Shown: one piece after another, positions 1 through 8,411 of the stretch
Numbering within the stretch: position 1 is the stretch's first letter
Layout of the letters: every line of letters starts with the position of its first letter
NCBI GenBank assembly: GCA_028824125.1
Contig: JAPPES010000126.1
Location: 1 to 64,000 of the forward strand
Length of the DNA stretch: 64,000 bases
From: Candidatus Poribacteria bacterium
Lineage (GTDB): Bacteria > Poribacteria > WGA-4E > WGA-3G
Reading direction: 5' to 3'
Notes under the pieces: model-generated
Told to the model about the DNA's origin: nothing
The model's input: only the letters and a program-made list of their open reading frames with translations
Database searches by the model: none
Position numbers and translations under genes: made by a program

Positions 1-94
1 TCTGCTGGCGAGGTTTCCTAACCTCGCCACATTACCCAATTTATTTTTTAATCTTTATACAGATTGTGCTACATAAGTGGCAACTTAGGTTATT
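1..94. repeat. Truncated copies of two interspersed palindromic repeats
   Basis: Bases 1-55 are the right half of a hairpin repeat also seen whole at 10592-10680 (same tail ending ATTTTTTAATCTT). Within it, GGCGAGGTT and AACCTCGCC form a short hairpin. Bases 58-94 match a second repeat, AGATTGTGCTACATAAGTGG and onward, found again at 57107-57142 and inverted at 61428-61467. The window edge cuts the first repeat. The hairpin lies just past the stop of the minus-strand gene that follows and could end its transcript. Confidence 0.7.
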
Positions 95-1255
95 TTATTG
101 TCCGTATAGCCGTTCAGTTTCTTGTGATAACCAGGTACCGTAATCGCGCGGCATCTCTTTAGGTGCACCGAGTCCGTTTTCATTACGCCATCGGAGTAAT
201 GGATGCTCACGATTTTTCTGCGGTAGCTCTACCCGTATACCGTAAATTGCAGACTCAAATATACCCATTAAAATCTCAATTACATGACGACCTTCTTCAC
301 CGCTGCATTCGTGTTCACGGTTTTCGTCAAGTGCATTCACATATTCATCAACGATACAGTAATCGTCTGCATTTGCCCCTTTGTCTTTGTCAAAATGTTC
401 AGGATAGATAGGTGTTAGTTTCTCCCATCGGTCATGTGTACCATCAGGGACAAAGTGTGGTGTGGGTAACCACCACGAACCTTTTAATTCAGACCAGAAC
501 AATCTGCCTTCACTGCCGTAGAGTTCTAAAACATACGCGTCGCTACTTACCTTTGGAAATCGCTGTTGGATCAGGGTTCCTGTAACATTTCCATCAAATT
601 GAAGTGTAGAAGTAGTATATTCAGCGGTGACTATCCCCATACCTGCCGGTGATGGAAGGACATCCTCTGGTGTAAGTTCGCGTCCGCCTGCCGTTGCTTG
701 TGTCATAATGCTGCGGCAGTGTCCGCCGAAACGGAGCATATTATTGACAACATGCGTGCCGATGTTCATCAACCCGTAGCCCGCATAATACCCTTTTCCA
801 CATGCGTAAATATAACGCAGATCGCCAATTTTACCTTCATCAAGTGCTTTCGCAACAGCCTGCATCGTGGGGCTAACCCGTCTTTGGTGATGCACAACGA
901 CACGCGCGTTTTTCTCTTTTGCTTTTGCTATGATTGCATCTGCTTGCACTAAGTCAACGCATAGCGGTTTTTCTACTTCAATATTTACGCCGTGTTCAAG
1001 CACGCGCATGCAAAGCGGATAGTGCATATCTGTTGCTGTCGGGATTGCAACGATATCAGGAGTGGTCTGCTGTATCATTTCATCTAAATCGGTGAAATGT
1101 GTTGAGACGTTCACGATCTTGCCGAGTGCATCTAACCGTTCCTGAACAAGATCGCAAAGCGCCACGATTTCTGTGCGCGGGTGTGCGTGATACGCCTTTG
1201 CTGCGGAAGTGCCACGGCTACGACACCCCAATATGGCAACACGGTAGTTTTTCAT
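95..1255 (-). CDS. Gfo/Idh/MocA family oxidoreductase
   Basis: A 386-residue NAD(P)-dependent oxidoreductase of the family acting on sugars, inositols and related polyols. The N-terminus is a Rossmann fold (VAILGCRSRG near residues 6-15). The family's EKP signature is present (IEVEKPLCVD, about residue 93), supplying the catalytic lysine, followed by the alpha/beta substrate domain with HHQRR near 122 and GTHVVNN near 166. Length is normal for the family. The protein has no signal peptide and should be cytoplasmic. The substrate cannot be read from sequence. No operon partner is visible: the next gene is divergent and nearly 700 bases away. Confidence 0.93.
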   Translation of the reverse strand: MKNYRVAILGCRSRGTSAAKAYHAHPRTEIVALCDLVQERLDALGKIVNVSTHFTDLDEMIQQTTPDIVAIPTATDMHYPLCMRVLEHGVNIEVEKPLCVDLVQADAIIAKAKEKNARVVVHHQRRVSPTMQAVAKALDEGKIGDLRYIYACGKGYYAGYGLMNIGTHVVNNMLRFGGHCRSIMTQATAGGRELTPEDVLPSPAGMGIVTAEYTTSTLQFDGNVTGTLIQQRFPKVSSDAYVLELYGSEGRLFWSELKGSWWLPTPHFVPDGTHDRWEKLTPIYPEHFDKDKGANADDYCIVDEYVNALDENREHECSGEEGRHVIEILMGIFESAIYGIRVELPQKNREHPLLRWRNENGLGAPKEMPRDYGTWLSQETERLYGQ

Positions 1256-1392
1256 AAATGTTTTCGCTAAATTCCGCTTATACGGCGAAATTACCTTTCT
1301 TTAATTTTCTCCATAAATCCTAATTTGTGAACACTATTTTGTTTAATGCTAACCTATTTTGAGAATGTAGTCAAGTTCAATCTCATGAAGGG

Positions 1393-1411
1393 GTGTGTAA
1401 AGTTTTTGGCA
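1393..1411 (+). repeat. Solo terminal repeat resembling IS256-type ends
   Basis: The 19-base string GTGTGTAAAGTTTTTGGCA occurs here and again, identical, at 20128-20146, both intergenic and in the same orientation. It resembles the terminal inverted repeats of IS256-family elements as I remember them. No transposase or partner end is nearby, so these would be relics. The family assignment is from memory. Confidence 0.45.
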
Positions 1412-1480
1412 TGTGTGTTGTCTGAATCTCGGATTTTAATACACTGTCCGATGAAGTGTTTTGTTTGAATCAGCGTCCCG

Positions 1481-1622
1481 GTGTTCTATAGCTGGACGAT
1501 GCCATTCTGCTGGCATCGTCCGGGCAAGGTTGTCTCGCCTCCCGTTAGAACACATCCTACCCGTCAGCAGTGGCTGGGAGCGGGATGTGACAAGGGTGGT
1601 AAGCGGATGGGGACCCCGATCC
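1481..1622 (+). ncRNA. Candidate structured RNA or complex palindrome upstream of nrdJ
   Basis: Several nested pairings are visible. GTGTTCTA (1481-1488) pairs with TAGAACAC (1546-1553). Inside it GGACGATGCCA (1494-1504) pairs perfectly with TGGCATCGTCC (1511-1521), and CGGG (1521-1524) with CCCG (1541-1544). Downstream, CAGC/GCTG (1565-1576) and GGAT/ATCC around 1605-1622 form two further hairpins. The segment is far more G+C-rich than its AT-rich surroundings. It does not match the cobalamin riboswitch core, and the nrdJ promoter lies downstream of it, so it is probably not the nrdJ leader. Strand and identity are uncertain. Confidence 0.4.
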
Positions 1623-1885
1623 TACGTGCAGTGACAAAATATTTACATACCCTGAATAAAGAAGATGTTCAAAAAACTTTCTTGTTCCAAACATTTTGTA
1701 TTTAACGTTAATATATTGAAGTTGAGAAATAGAAACGGTGCAGATTTCATTTTCTGCGTCCTTTATTGAATAGTGAAGATTCAGTTCAACTTTTGCTACA
1801 AAAAGAGTTAGATTTAAGATAAAATTTGTATGCATGTCTTAGCAATTTTAAATTAAATGTTTTTAAGTTAATTAAAATATTTTAC

Positions 1886-1914
1886 TTGCATAATTTTTAA
1901 TTTTTTGATAGAAT
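1886..1914 (+). promoter_or_regulatory. nrdJ promoter
   Basis: A -35 element TTGCAT (1886-1891) and a -10 element TAGAAT (1909-1914) are separated by 17 bases. Transcription would start near 1921, leaving a leader of about 17 bases with AGGAGG just before the ATG at 1938. This excludes the upstream in-frame ATG at 1905. Confidence 0.6.
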
Positions 1915-1937
1915 ATAGAAACTTAGGAGGAATAATT

Positions 1938-4900
1938 ATGGCAGCTGATAATACCAAAGAAATAGATGAGGCTGTCGAGCATCCGATGGAAGGCGATGGG
2001 ACAGGACTTACCTTTGGTCGCTATTTTACGAAATCGGCGGTTCACCCGTTTGATGAGATTGAATGGGAACGCCGCGATTCTGCGATTTATAATGAAAAAG
2101 GGAATGTCATTTTTAAACAGGATCAGGTTGAAGTCCCTACTTTTTGGACCCAACTTGCAACGGATATTGCTGCCTCAAAATATTTCCGAAAGGCTGGTGT
2201 TCCTGATGTAGAATCAGAGGACAGCGCCCGCCAATTAGTTACCCGCGTTGCCCGTACACTTCGCCATGCAGGTGAAGAAATTGGAGGTTATTTTGCGACC
2301 TCCGATGACGCAGAAACGTTCGAAATGGAGTTAACACATATCCTTGTCACACAACGAGGCGCTTTCAATTCTCCCGTATGGTTTAACTGTGGTTTGTGGC
2401 ATGAATACGGAATTAAAGGTGCTGGTGGCAATTACCATTGGGATAGAGAAGCACAGAAAGTTAATATCACGCAAAATGCTTATCAGTATCCACAAAACTC
2501 AGCATGTTTTATCCAAAGTGTTGATGACTCTTTAGATTCCATGCTTGATCTGCAAAAGGCTGAGGTCCGACTCTTTAAATATGGCAGTGGAACCGGTTCT
2601 AATTTCAGCAAGGTTCGCGCCAAAGGTGAACACCTCTCCAGTGGTGGTGAAAGTTCTGGTGTGCTTTCATTTCTTGAAGGATTCGACAGATGGGCAGGCA
2701 GTATTAAGTCTGGCGGCACAACACGCCGCGCCGCAAAGATGGTCATTTTAGACATGGACCACCCGGAAATCGTTGACTATATTGACTGGAAAATGAAAGA
2801 GGAAGAGAAAGCGAAGACTCTCATTGCTGCGGGGTATCCCGCTGACTTTAATGGTGAAGCTTATGGCACTGTGAGTGGACAAAACAGTAATAATTCGGTA
2901 CGGATTCCAGATGTTTTCATGGAAGCCTACCTACAAGGAAAACCGTGGCAAACAACTTATCGCACCAGCGGTGATGTCGCTGACGAGTATGAAGCGAAAA
3001 TGCTGATGGACAAAATTGCGAAGGCGGCATGGGCTTGTGCCGATCCAGGTGTACAATTTGATGGGACGATTCAGAAATGGCACACTTGTAAACAGACAGA
3101 TCGCATTTATGCAAGTAATCCGTGCAGCGAATATCTTTTCTTAGACGACTCAGCATGTAATCTTGCGAGCATAAATCTTGTCAAATATCTCAATGATGAT
3201 GACACTTTTGATATTGATGGATTCCGAGCGACTGCCCGTGTGTTTATCACCGCGATGGAAATTATTGTCAGTCTGTCTTCGTACCCGACTGCCAAAATAG
3301 CCAGACGTTCCCATGAATATCGCCCTCTTGGGCTTGGGTTTGCTAACTTAGGCGCACTCTTAATGCGATTAGGCATCCCTTATGATAGCGCGGAAGCGTG
3401 CAGCTATGCAGGTGCTATTACTGCTATCCTTAGTGGACAGGGGTACCAAACAAGTGCTGAAATCGCTAAAAGTATCGGAACTTTTGCTGGATACGCTAAG
3501 AATCGGGATTCAATGTTAGGCGTTATCAGCATGCATCGAGATGCTGCCTACAAAATTGATGCAACGACTTGCCCATCCGATCTTCTGGAGGCAGCACGCG
3601 AAGATTGGGACATCTGTCAGCAAAAGGGAGAAAACTGGGGATATCGCAATTCGCAAATCAGTGTCATCGCACCGACGGGAACCATTGCGCTCCTAATGGA
3701 TTGTGATACAACTGGAATTGAACCTGAATTTGCCCTTGTCAAGTTTAAAAAGTTAGCTGGCGGCGGTTATATCAAGATTGTAAATCAGAGTGTGCGCAAT
3801 GCCTTGCAAAAACTCGGCTACATACCGCAACACATTGAGGCGATTGTCACACATATTGTTGGAACAGGGACACTTGAAGGCACACCGTATATCAATCCTG
3901 AATCCCTTAAATATAAAGGGTTCACTGAAGAAGATATTGCGCGTGTAGAGGAAATGTTACCGAGTGCTTTTGACCTGAATCTTGCTTTCGCACCGGGGTT
4001 CCTTGGGGAAGAATGTCTTGAAAGATTAGGAATTGCTGCTGATAAAGCTGACTCCCCGGACTTTGACCTTCTCACCTATCTTGGATTCAATCCAAGTGAA
4101 ATCGCAACTGCAGAGGAATTCATCTGTGGCACAGGTACTGTTGAAGGTGCGCCGCATCTGTCTTCTAAACATTATCCTGTTTTTGATTGTGCGGTTCAAT
4201 CTGGTAAGCACGGCACTCGCTTTATTCATCACATGGGACCACTGAAATTAATGGCGGCTGTGCAACCTTTTATCTCAGGTGCTATTTCAAAAACAGTGAA
4301 CGTCCCGCGTGAAGCAACGGTTGACGACATTAAAGAACTTTATGTGGAAGCGTGGCGGCTTGGTGTGAAATGTCTCGCTATTTATCGTGATGGGAGCAAA
4401 GGCAGCCAACCGCTTTCAACCAGCAGCCAACAAGATGTCCAGGATGAAGCAGGTGAACGTCCTATCCGGAGACGCCTCACAGATACCCGAGACTCCAGAA
4501 CACATAAATTCAGTGTCGGTGGTCATGAAGGGTACATGCATGTCGGCTTTTTTGAAGATGGCAGCCCCGGTGAAGTCTTCCTTACCATGAGTAAACAGGG
4601 GTCTACCATGTCAGGCCTCATGGATTCTATTGCTATCCTTATCTCTGTTGCTCTGCAGTACGGTGTGCCGTTAGAAGCACTTGTTGATAAGTTCAGTCAC
4701 GTCCGGTTTGAACCGTCAGGGTTCACGCAGGACCGTGATATTCCAATGGCAACATCAATTGTAGACTATGTTTTCCGATGGCTCGGAAAAGAGTTTCTGC
4801 CAAAAGATGCACAGGAACATACTACGGATGTTCTTGAGTTAGATGATCAGATAGCATTACCGGAAGGAACACCTCCGCATGCACACGGCAATAACGGGGA

Positions 4901-5045
4901 CGTAAATCCATGGGCAGATCGCGAACGGGTGATCACACTCCGCCACGGAGATGCACCACCTTGTCACGAATGTGGCACAATTATGATCCGAAGCGGAGTC
5001 TGCTACCGATGCGCTAATTGCGGTGCAACGAGTGGATGTTCATAG
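1938..5045 (+). CDS. nrdJ: Adenosylcobalamin-dependent ribonucleotide reductase (class II)
   Basis: This enzyme reduces ribonucleotides to deoxyribonucleotides, using coenzyme B12 to make the thiyl radical, and so does not need oxygen. Visible signatures of the 1035-residue protein are FNSPVWFNCG, SGTGSNFSK, and the active-site block NPCSE at residues 394-398 with the radical Cys396 and Glu398. The C-terminal tail carries paired cysteines (CHECG from residue 1009, then CYRCANCG), as in the long NrdJ type that ends in a zinc-binding redox tail. The start at 1938 has AGGAGG 6-8 bases upstream and suits the promoter. A strong terminator follows. It is a single-gene transcript, likely an essential housekeeping gene. 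Confidence 0.97.
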   Translation: MAADNTKEIDEAVEHPMEGDGTGLTFGRYFTKSAVHPFDEIEWERRDSAIYNEKGNVIFKQDQVEVPTFWTQLATDIAASKYFRKAGVPDVESEDSARQLVTRVARTLRHAGEEIGGYFATSDDAETFEMELTHILVTQRGAFNSPVWFNCGLWHEYGIKGAGGNYHWDREAQKVNITQNAYQYPQNSACFIQSVDDSLDSMLDLQKAEVRLFKYGSGTGSNFSKVRAKGEHLSSGGESSGVLSFLEGFDRWAGSIKSGGTTRRAAKMVILDMDHPEIVDYIDWKMKEEEKAKTLIAAGYPADFNGEAYGTVSGQNSNNSVRIPDVFMEAYLQGKPWQTTYRTSGDVADEYEAKMLMDKIAKAAWACADPGVQFDGTIQKWHTCKQTDRIYASNPCSEYLFLDDSACNLASINLVKYLNDDDTFDIDGFRATARVFITAMEIIVSLSSYPTAKIARRSHEYRPLGLGFANLGALLMRLGIPYDSAEACSYAGAITAILSGQGYQTSAEIAKSIGTFAGYAKNRDSMLGVISMHRDAAYKIDATTCPSDLLEAAREDWDICQQKGENWGYRNSQISVIAPTGTIALLMDCDTTGIEPEFALVKFKKLAGGGYIKIVNQSVRNALQKLGYIPQHIEAIVTHIVGTGTLEGTPYINPESLKYKGFTEEDIARVEEMLPSAFDLNLAFAPGFLGEECLERLGIAADKADSPDFDLLTYLGFNPSEIATAEEFICGTGTVEGAPHLSSKHYPVFDCAVQSGKHGTRFIHHMGPLKLMAAVQPFISGAISKTVNVPREATVDDIKELYVEAWRLGVKCLAIYRDGSKGSQPLSTSSQQDVQDEAGERPIRRRLTDTRDSRTHKFSVGGHEGYMHVGFFEDGSPGEVFLTMSKQGSTMSGLMDSIAILISVALQYGVPLEALVDKFSHVRFEPSGFTQDRDIPMATSIVDYVFRWLGKEFLPKDAQEHTTDVLELDDQIALPEGTPPHAHGNNGDVNPWADRERVITLRHGDAPPCHECGTIMIRSGVCYRCANCGATSGCS

Positions 5046-5063
5046 ACGCTTCGCTATGCTTAC

Positions 5064-5119
5064 AAAAAAATAGGACGGACGCAACCCAAAGTAGGGATTC
5101 GCGTCCGTCCTATTTTTTT
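5064..5119 (+). terminator. Bidirectional rho-independent terminator after nrdJ
   Basis: A perfect 19-base inverted repeat: the left arm starts with seven A and the right arm ends with seven T, around the core TAGGACGGACGC. The loop is 18 bases. It begins 19 bases after the nrdJ stop and can terminate on either strand. Confidence 0.9.
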
Positions 5120-5130
5120 ATTTGATGTCA

Positions 5131-5292
5131 AAAACGCGGATTTCACGGATGACGCGGAAAACGCGGATTAGTGACTTCGGGACTCCCAAACCCTATTCTA
5201 AAGTATGCCCCAATCGTTTGAAAAGGAATTCATCTTACCAAACCCCTCTCCGCGTTTTCTGCGTTCTCCGCGCCCCTCCGCGATTCAGACAA
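5131..5292. repeat. Interspersed palindromic element, copy A (left flank of the 5.6-8.4 kb cassette)
   Basis: The left part is rich in ACGCGGATT and the right part carries its complement ending GATTCAGACAA. A non-palindromic centre begins GGACTCCCAAA and contains TTGAAAAGGAA. The same centre and ends recur at 8569-8732 in the same orientation. No coding potential is seen. The rest of the gap to 5582 contains a further GATTCAGACA end (5412-5424) and a hairpin with CTTCCAG/CTGGAAG arms (about 5306-5354). Confidence 0.75.
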
Positions 5293-5582
5293 CAAACAAC
5301 TGTAGCATAAACTTCCAGTTTGTGCCACAAAGCGCAATCTGGAAGATTACGCTACAAGAATCTGAAAAACGACTCGGCAGCCCCAACCCCTTTCCGTGTT
5401 CTCCGCGAAAATCCGCGATTCAGACAACACGCACGGGAGAAACCCCGATCGGACGAAGAATTTTCTCACATTATGCACCCTTCCGACATAATCTTGTGTC
5501 TTAACATGATGAGAGGCATCAAATGTTCCAGTTTTGCAAAAAGTGCCCAATTTCAGTTAATTTACATTTTATTAAATTTAAC

Positions 5583-5611
5583 TTGACATTTTGTTGTTTA
5601 TGTTTTATAAT
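5583..5611 (+). promoter_or_regulatory. Consensus sigma-70 promoter of the first leader-RNA cassette
   Basis: TTGACA at 5583-5588 and TATAAT at 5606-5611 with exactly 17 bases between: a full consensus match. The start point would be near 5618, giving a leader of about 175 bases before the ATG at 5793. ATTTTGT in the spacer and ACAAAAT downstream of the -10 form a loose inverted repeat that might be an operator. Confidence 0.8.
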
Positions 5612-5643
5612 ACTTATATCGACAAAATCAACTTGCTATTTTA

Positions 5644-5772
5644 ATGGGTATCCTTCACTAAAATATACACAAAATATACTTTTAGTAAGTTGCTTTTGTC
5701 GGCAGGGGGTGCCCGAGTTTTTTTAAGGCACGGGTCCATCTGCCGCTAAAGCAACTGATAAAGGATACCCAT
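5644..5772 (+). ncRNA. Three-way-junction structured leader RNA (possible riboswitch or regulatory RNA)
   Basis: P1: ATGGGTATCCTT (5644-5655) pairs perfectly with AAGGATACCCAT (5761-5772). P2: ACTAAAA (5657-5663) with TTTTAGT (5680-5686). P3: AGTTGCTTT (5688-5696) with AAAGCAACT (5748-5756), continued by CGGCAG (5700-5705) with CTGCCG (5740-5745) and GTGCC (5709-5713) with GGCAC (5727-5731). All stems nest without conflict. The ribosome binding site of the next gene follows P1 closely. It lies between a consensus promoter and a gene start, the position of a cis-regulatory RNA. No known riboswitch class is recognised. Confidence 0.7.
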
Positions 5773-5792
5773 AATAAAAAGAGAGGTATTAG

Positions 5793-6011
5793 ATGAAGCA
5801 CTTCATCTTGAAAATTATGCAAACATTTTTTGTAATGTTTCTAATCGGTGGTGGTCTGCTTATTGGCGCGCGAAATATCACGCGCGCCACACAAACTGGC
5901 CCGCCCCCGTGCCAACAAGAGCGCAAACCGGAATGTTTCCCACGTGGAGAAAGACCGGTTTGCCCATATCCAAACCCAATTTCCTCTTGCCCGCTGGACA
6001 CAGCGAAGTGA
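5793..6011 (+). CDS. Small secreted or membrane-anchored Cys/Pro-rich protein, unknown function
   Basis: A 72-residue protein, not recognised. Residues 4-26 form a hydrophobic signal or anchor segment ending GGGLLIGA. The exported tail is rich in Pro and has four cysteines spaced as in PPPCQQ, PECFP, RPVCPY and SSCPL. The ATG is preceded by GAGAGGT six bases upstream, and it is the first gene after the structured leader. It sits 29 bases before the next gene, so the three genes of the cassette are probably one transcript. The Cys pattern suggests disulfide stabilisation outside the cytoplasm. Confidence 0.65.
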   Translation: MKHFILKIMQTFFVMFLIGGGLLIGARNITRATQTGPPPCQQERKPECFPRGERPVCPYPNPISSCPLDTAK

Positions 6012-6040
6012 AGCGAGAGATATTCCTATAGGAGGAAGAC

Positions 6041-6781
6041 ATGTTAAAAAAATTGAATTGGCGTATAGTCGCCTTGATTGTTTTCATGATTGCTGCTGGT
6101 GGATTCATCTATTGGAATGTGTCCACAGTGCAGCAGATGAAAAAACAAGCTGCACTATTTGAGAAGATGTTGGAAAAAGAGAAGGAACCGGCCGTAGCGA
6201 AGGAGCCGCCCCCTGCGGCCCCCGGCAAGAAGTGGGTGCCGCATGGTGACCACTTTCATGAGGTGCCGATTGACGCACCGGATGTGTGGCAGGGTGAACC
6301 GCATGAGCCTGTTTCCCGCGTTAAAGCTTATAGGGGACCGCTGACATTCCACAAGGACCTTTTAGAGAAGCATCCTGTAGAGGCACTGCGGCAGCAAGCA
6401 CGGGAAGCGGGGCATTGGAGTGCTGAACATATTCCACCGTTTCCACCAGATGACACAGAGGCAGCAGAATTCGCACGAGAACTGTATCTCTACAGATATT
6501 ATAAGTGGACAGGACAGACCGACAACCCTGCCTATAGGCGTCATGGAATTGCACAGAGTGAAATATGGAAGGCAATTGCGGGACGTGATGATAAAACCCC
6601 GTGGGAACATGCCCGATCCAACGATTTGCTAAAACTAACATGGCCCGATACGACGACTGGACCACTTCCGTACGTCCGTTTTACGACAACCTTCACAGAG
6701 AGGATCAACCCATTAACAGCCCGCCCTTTACTTCCTTTTGAACTTGAGATGTCAAATCGGCAAACGGCGGAAAACGATTGA
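6041..6781 (+). CDS. Single-pass membrane protein with histidine-triad motif
   Basis: A 246-residue protein with an N-terminal transmembrane helix (about residues 9-27), a Lys/Glu-rich segment to residue 58, a Pro/Ala stretch, then VPHGDHFHEVP at about residues 66-76. HGDHFH fits the HxxHxH triad known from zinc-binding surface proteins such as the streptococcal Pht family. The rest is polar and unrecognised. AGGAGG lies six bases before the ATG. It is followed after 22 bases by the Cys-rich gene. The role is unknown; metal binding at the cell surface is an inference from the triad. Confidence 0.75.
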   Translation: MLKKLNWRIVALIVFMIAAGGFIYWNVSTVQQMKKQAALFEKMLEKEKEPAVAKEPPPAAPGKKWVPHGDHFHEVPIDAPDVWQGEPHEPVSRVKAYRGPLTFHKDLLEKHPVEALRQQAREAGHWSAEHIPPFPPDDTEAAEFARELYLYRYYKWTGQTDNPAYRRHGIAQSEIWKAIAGRDDKTPWEHARSNDLLKLTWPDTTTGPLPYVRFTTTFTERINPLTARPLLPFELEMSNRQTAEND

Positions 6782-6803
6782 TATACAAAGGAGATATATT
6801 ATC

Positions 6804-8354
6804 ATGCAAAAATTTTTCACAGTCCTCACATTGACATTCTTAATGCTCACATTTTTTGTGTGGGATGCCGCACACGCTGATTGGAACGGTGATGTTGACG
6901 TCGCAAAGTTGAACGAATCAACCGCTAAACGTAAGGCGGATACACAATATGATGTCGTGCGGAATGCCGCTTCCCTATATTCTACGGCAAAATCGGAATA
7001 TGAGGAAAACGAAGCAAAAATAGAAAGAGGGACAACTGTCACCGCTGCCAAACTGTTGGCAGCAACCGTGTCTGTCTATGTAAGCGGCACTCTGTCCGCC
7101 CCCGTAGCCGTGAGTACCCTTGTAGAAATGCTGGACTTATCCGAGGCGATTCAGGATTCAACATCGCTCCTTTCAGCGTATGAAACAGCGATCTCCAGTA
7201 AATTCAACGAGATCGAAGAGTTTGAAATTCTCTCCATAGCGTACACGAACACGTATGACATTTATATTGGGGTGCTCGCTGGACATACAGGGTGGACCGA
7301 ATCCTATCTCTCTACGTACATCGAAAACGAATATAATCGTAGCCAGGGGATAAAACATAAAGGTAGTATTACTCCCAGTAATAAGCATGGGATCGTGGGA
7401 GAAAAAGAATGGGGTCCGTATGATAAATCCCTTCCCTCATACCCTTGCGAGGGTACCTGCACAGAGTCGTTTATGATGCCAACGAGTGATCATGAAATAA
7501 TCTGTGGTGGCCCCGAAGATCCCAGCACCAGTCAGGTCGGAGGATGCTGGGTAAAATACTATTCTTGCGATACTGTAAATGCAGCGGTACACACACCAGG
7601 TCCCTGCGTGACACAGAAGTGGTATCAGGCATGGAATCGGGGTCCTAATGGAGAGTCTGTTTCGGCTTGGGTGCTCCGCGATTGTGGTGATTTCACACGA
7701 ATGTGTTTCCACCACACGGGTGGTCATGCTAGTCCTGCTGAGCCAGGTAACAACAACTTAAGTATGCTGCACACCTTGGAGGCGGCAGAAGAACCTGAAA
7801 CCCCGACACCAGAATCCACACCCGTTGCCGAAACAGACCTTTCTCCTGACTGCGATAGTTGTACAACGGGCGGGTGTTCCAGTTGTCCGATCACAGGTGC
7901 TTGCGGACACACCTATTCACCGAGCGAAGCAAATTCGCACGCCTTACAAGCGAGTTGCTCGATTTCAAATAATTGGATGCGCACTTGCACGGCCACGAAC
8001 TTTTATGCGTGTCAGGGGCATACGTGCGTGTTCCCCACTTTCCAGTGTGGACGGGCAAGTTGTACGCAGGCAGTAGCCGACCCCAACGAACATCGCCGCA
8101 CCTGTATAAACGGCCACAACTATTGGTCGTGTAATACGAGCCCCCTGAACGGAGTGGAGTACCACAAGACTCGCACGTGCACGCGTAGAAAGGTGCTTTA
8201 TAGAAAATGGATCCGACACCTGGGAATTTATAAAGGTATTTCGGGTGTGTGCAATGAGTCCTGGGCGAACTGTGATCGGAGGAGTTGCATGGATGTTTAC
8301 AGGGCGGTGCGAGACCACGAAGAGGGGACGGAGACACCGGTCATACCCGAATGA
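6804..8354 (+). CDS. Large secreted cysteine-rich protein, unknown function
   Basis: A 516-residue protein from the ATG at 6804, preceded by AAAGGAG; an in-frame ATG at 6738 overlaps the preceding gene and lacks a site. A signal peptide covers residues 1-24 (cleavage near AHA). Residues 30-190 are Ala/Ser/Glu-rich and probably helical. The remainder has about 25 cysteines, many in CxxC or CxxxxC spacing (for example CDSC, CSSC), with a Pro/Glu/Thr linker near 330-350. It resembles an extracellular disulfide-bonded or adhesion protein. I recognise no family. It is last in the cassette, followed by a terminator. Confidence 0.8.
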   Translation: MQKFFTVLTLTFLMLTFFVWDAAHADWNGDVDVAKLNESTAKRKADTQYDVVRNAASLYSTAKSEYEENEAKIERGTTVTAAKLLAATVSVYVSGTLSAPVAVSTLVEMLDLSEAIQDSTSLLSAYETAISSKFNEIEEFEILSIAYTNTYDIYIGVLAGHTGWTESYLSTYIENEYNRSQGIKHKGSITPSNKHGIVGEKEWGPYDKSLPSYPCEGTCTESFMMPTSDHEIICGGPEDPSTSQVGGCWVKYYSCDTVNAAVHTPGPCVTQKWYQAWNRGPNGESVSAWVLRDCGDFTRMCFHHTGGHASPAEPGNNNLSMLHTLEAAEEPETPTPESTPVAETDLSPDCDSCTTGGCSSCPITGACGHTYSPSEANSHALQASCSISNNWMRTCTATNFYACQGHTCVFPTFQCGRASCTQAVADPNEHRRTCINGHNYWSCNTSPLNGVEYHKTRTCTRRKVLYRKWIRHLGIYKGISGVCNESWANCDRRSCMDVYRAVRDHEEGTETPVIPE

Positions 8355-8374
8355 ACACAGGTCCGAATGAACAC

Positions 8375-8411
8375 AGGCAGGTATCCTCTTTGGGTATCTG
8401 CCTTTTCTTTT
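8375..8411 (+). terminator. Terminator of the first leader-RNA cassette
   Basis: AGGCAGGTATCC (8375-8386) pairs with GGGTATCTGCCT (8392-8403), followed by TTTTCTTTT. The 3' arm and tail are nearly the same as the terminator at 54590-54631 that ends the second cassette. Confidence 0.85.

Noticed and set aside
1481-1640. Cobalamin riboswitch for nrdJ
   Set aside because: The B12-box and core strings are absent on the coding strand, and a good nrdJ promoter lies downstream of the structure, leaving it outside the mRNA.
1905-1937. Upstream ATG of nrdJ as start
   Set aside because: It lies in the promoter region and has no ribosome binding site, whereas the ATG at 1938 has AGGAGG.
5122-5586. Several small open frames in the gap after nrdJ
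   Set aside because: They lie in palindromic repeats, lack ribosome binding sites and encode low-complexity sequence.
5644-5772. Hammerhead ribozyme
   Set aside because: CTGATA near 5755 recalls the core, but CTGANGA and the GAA partner are not in place.
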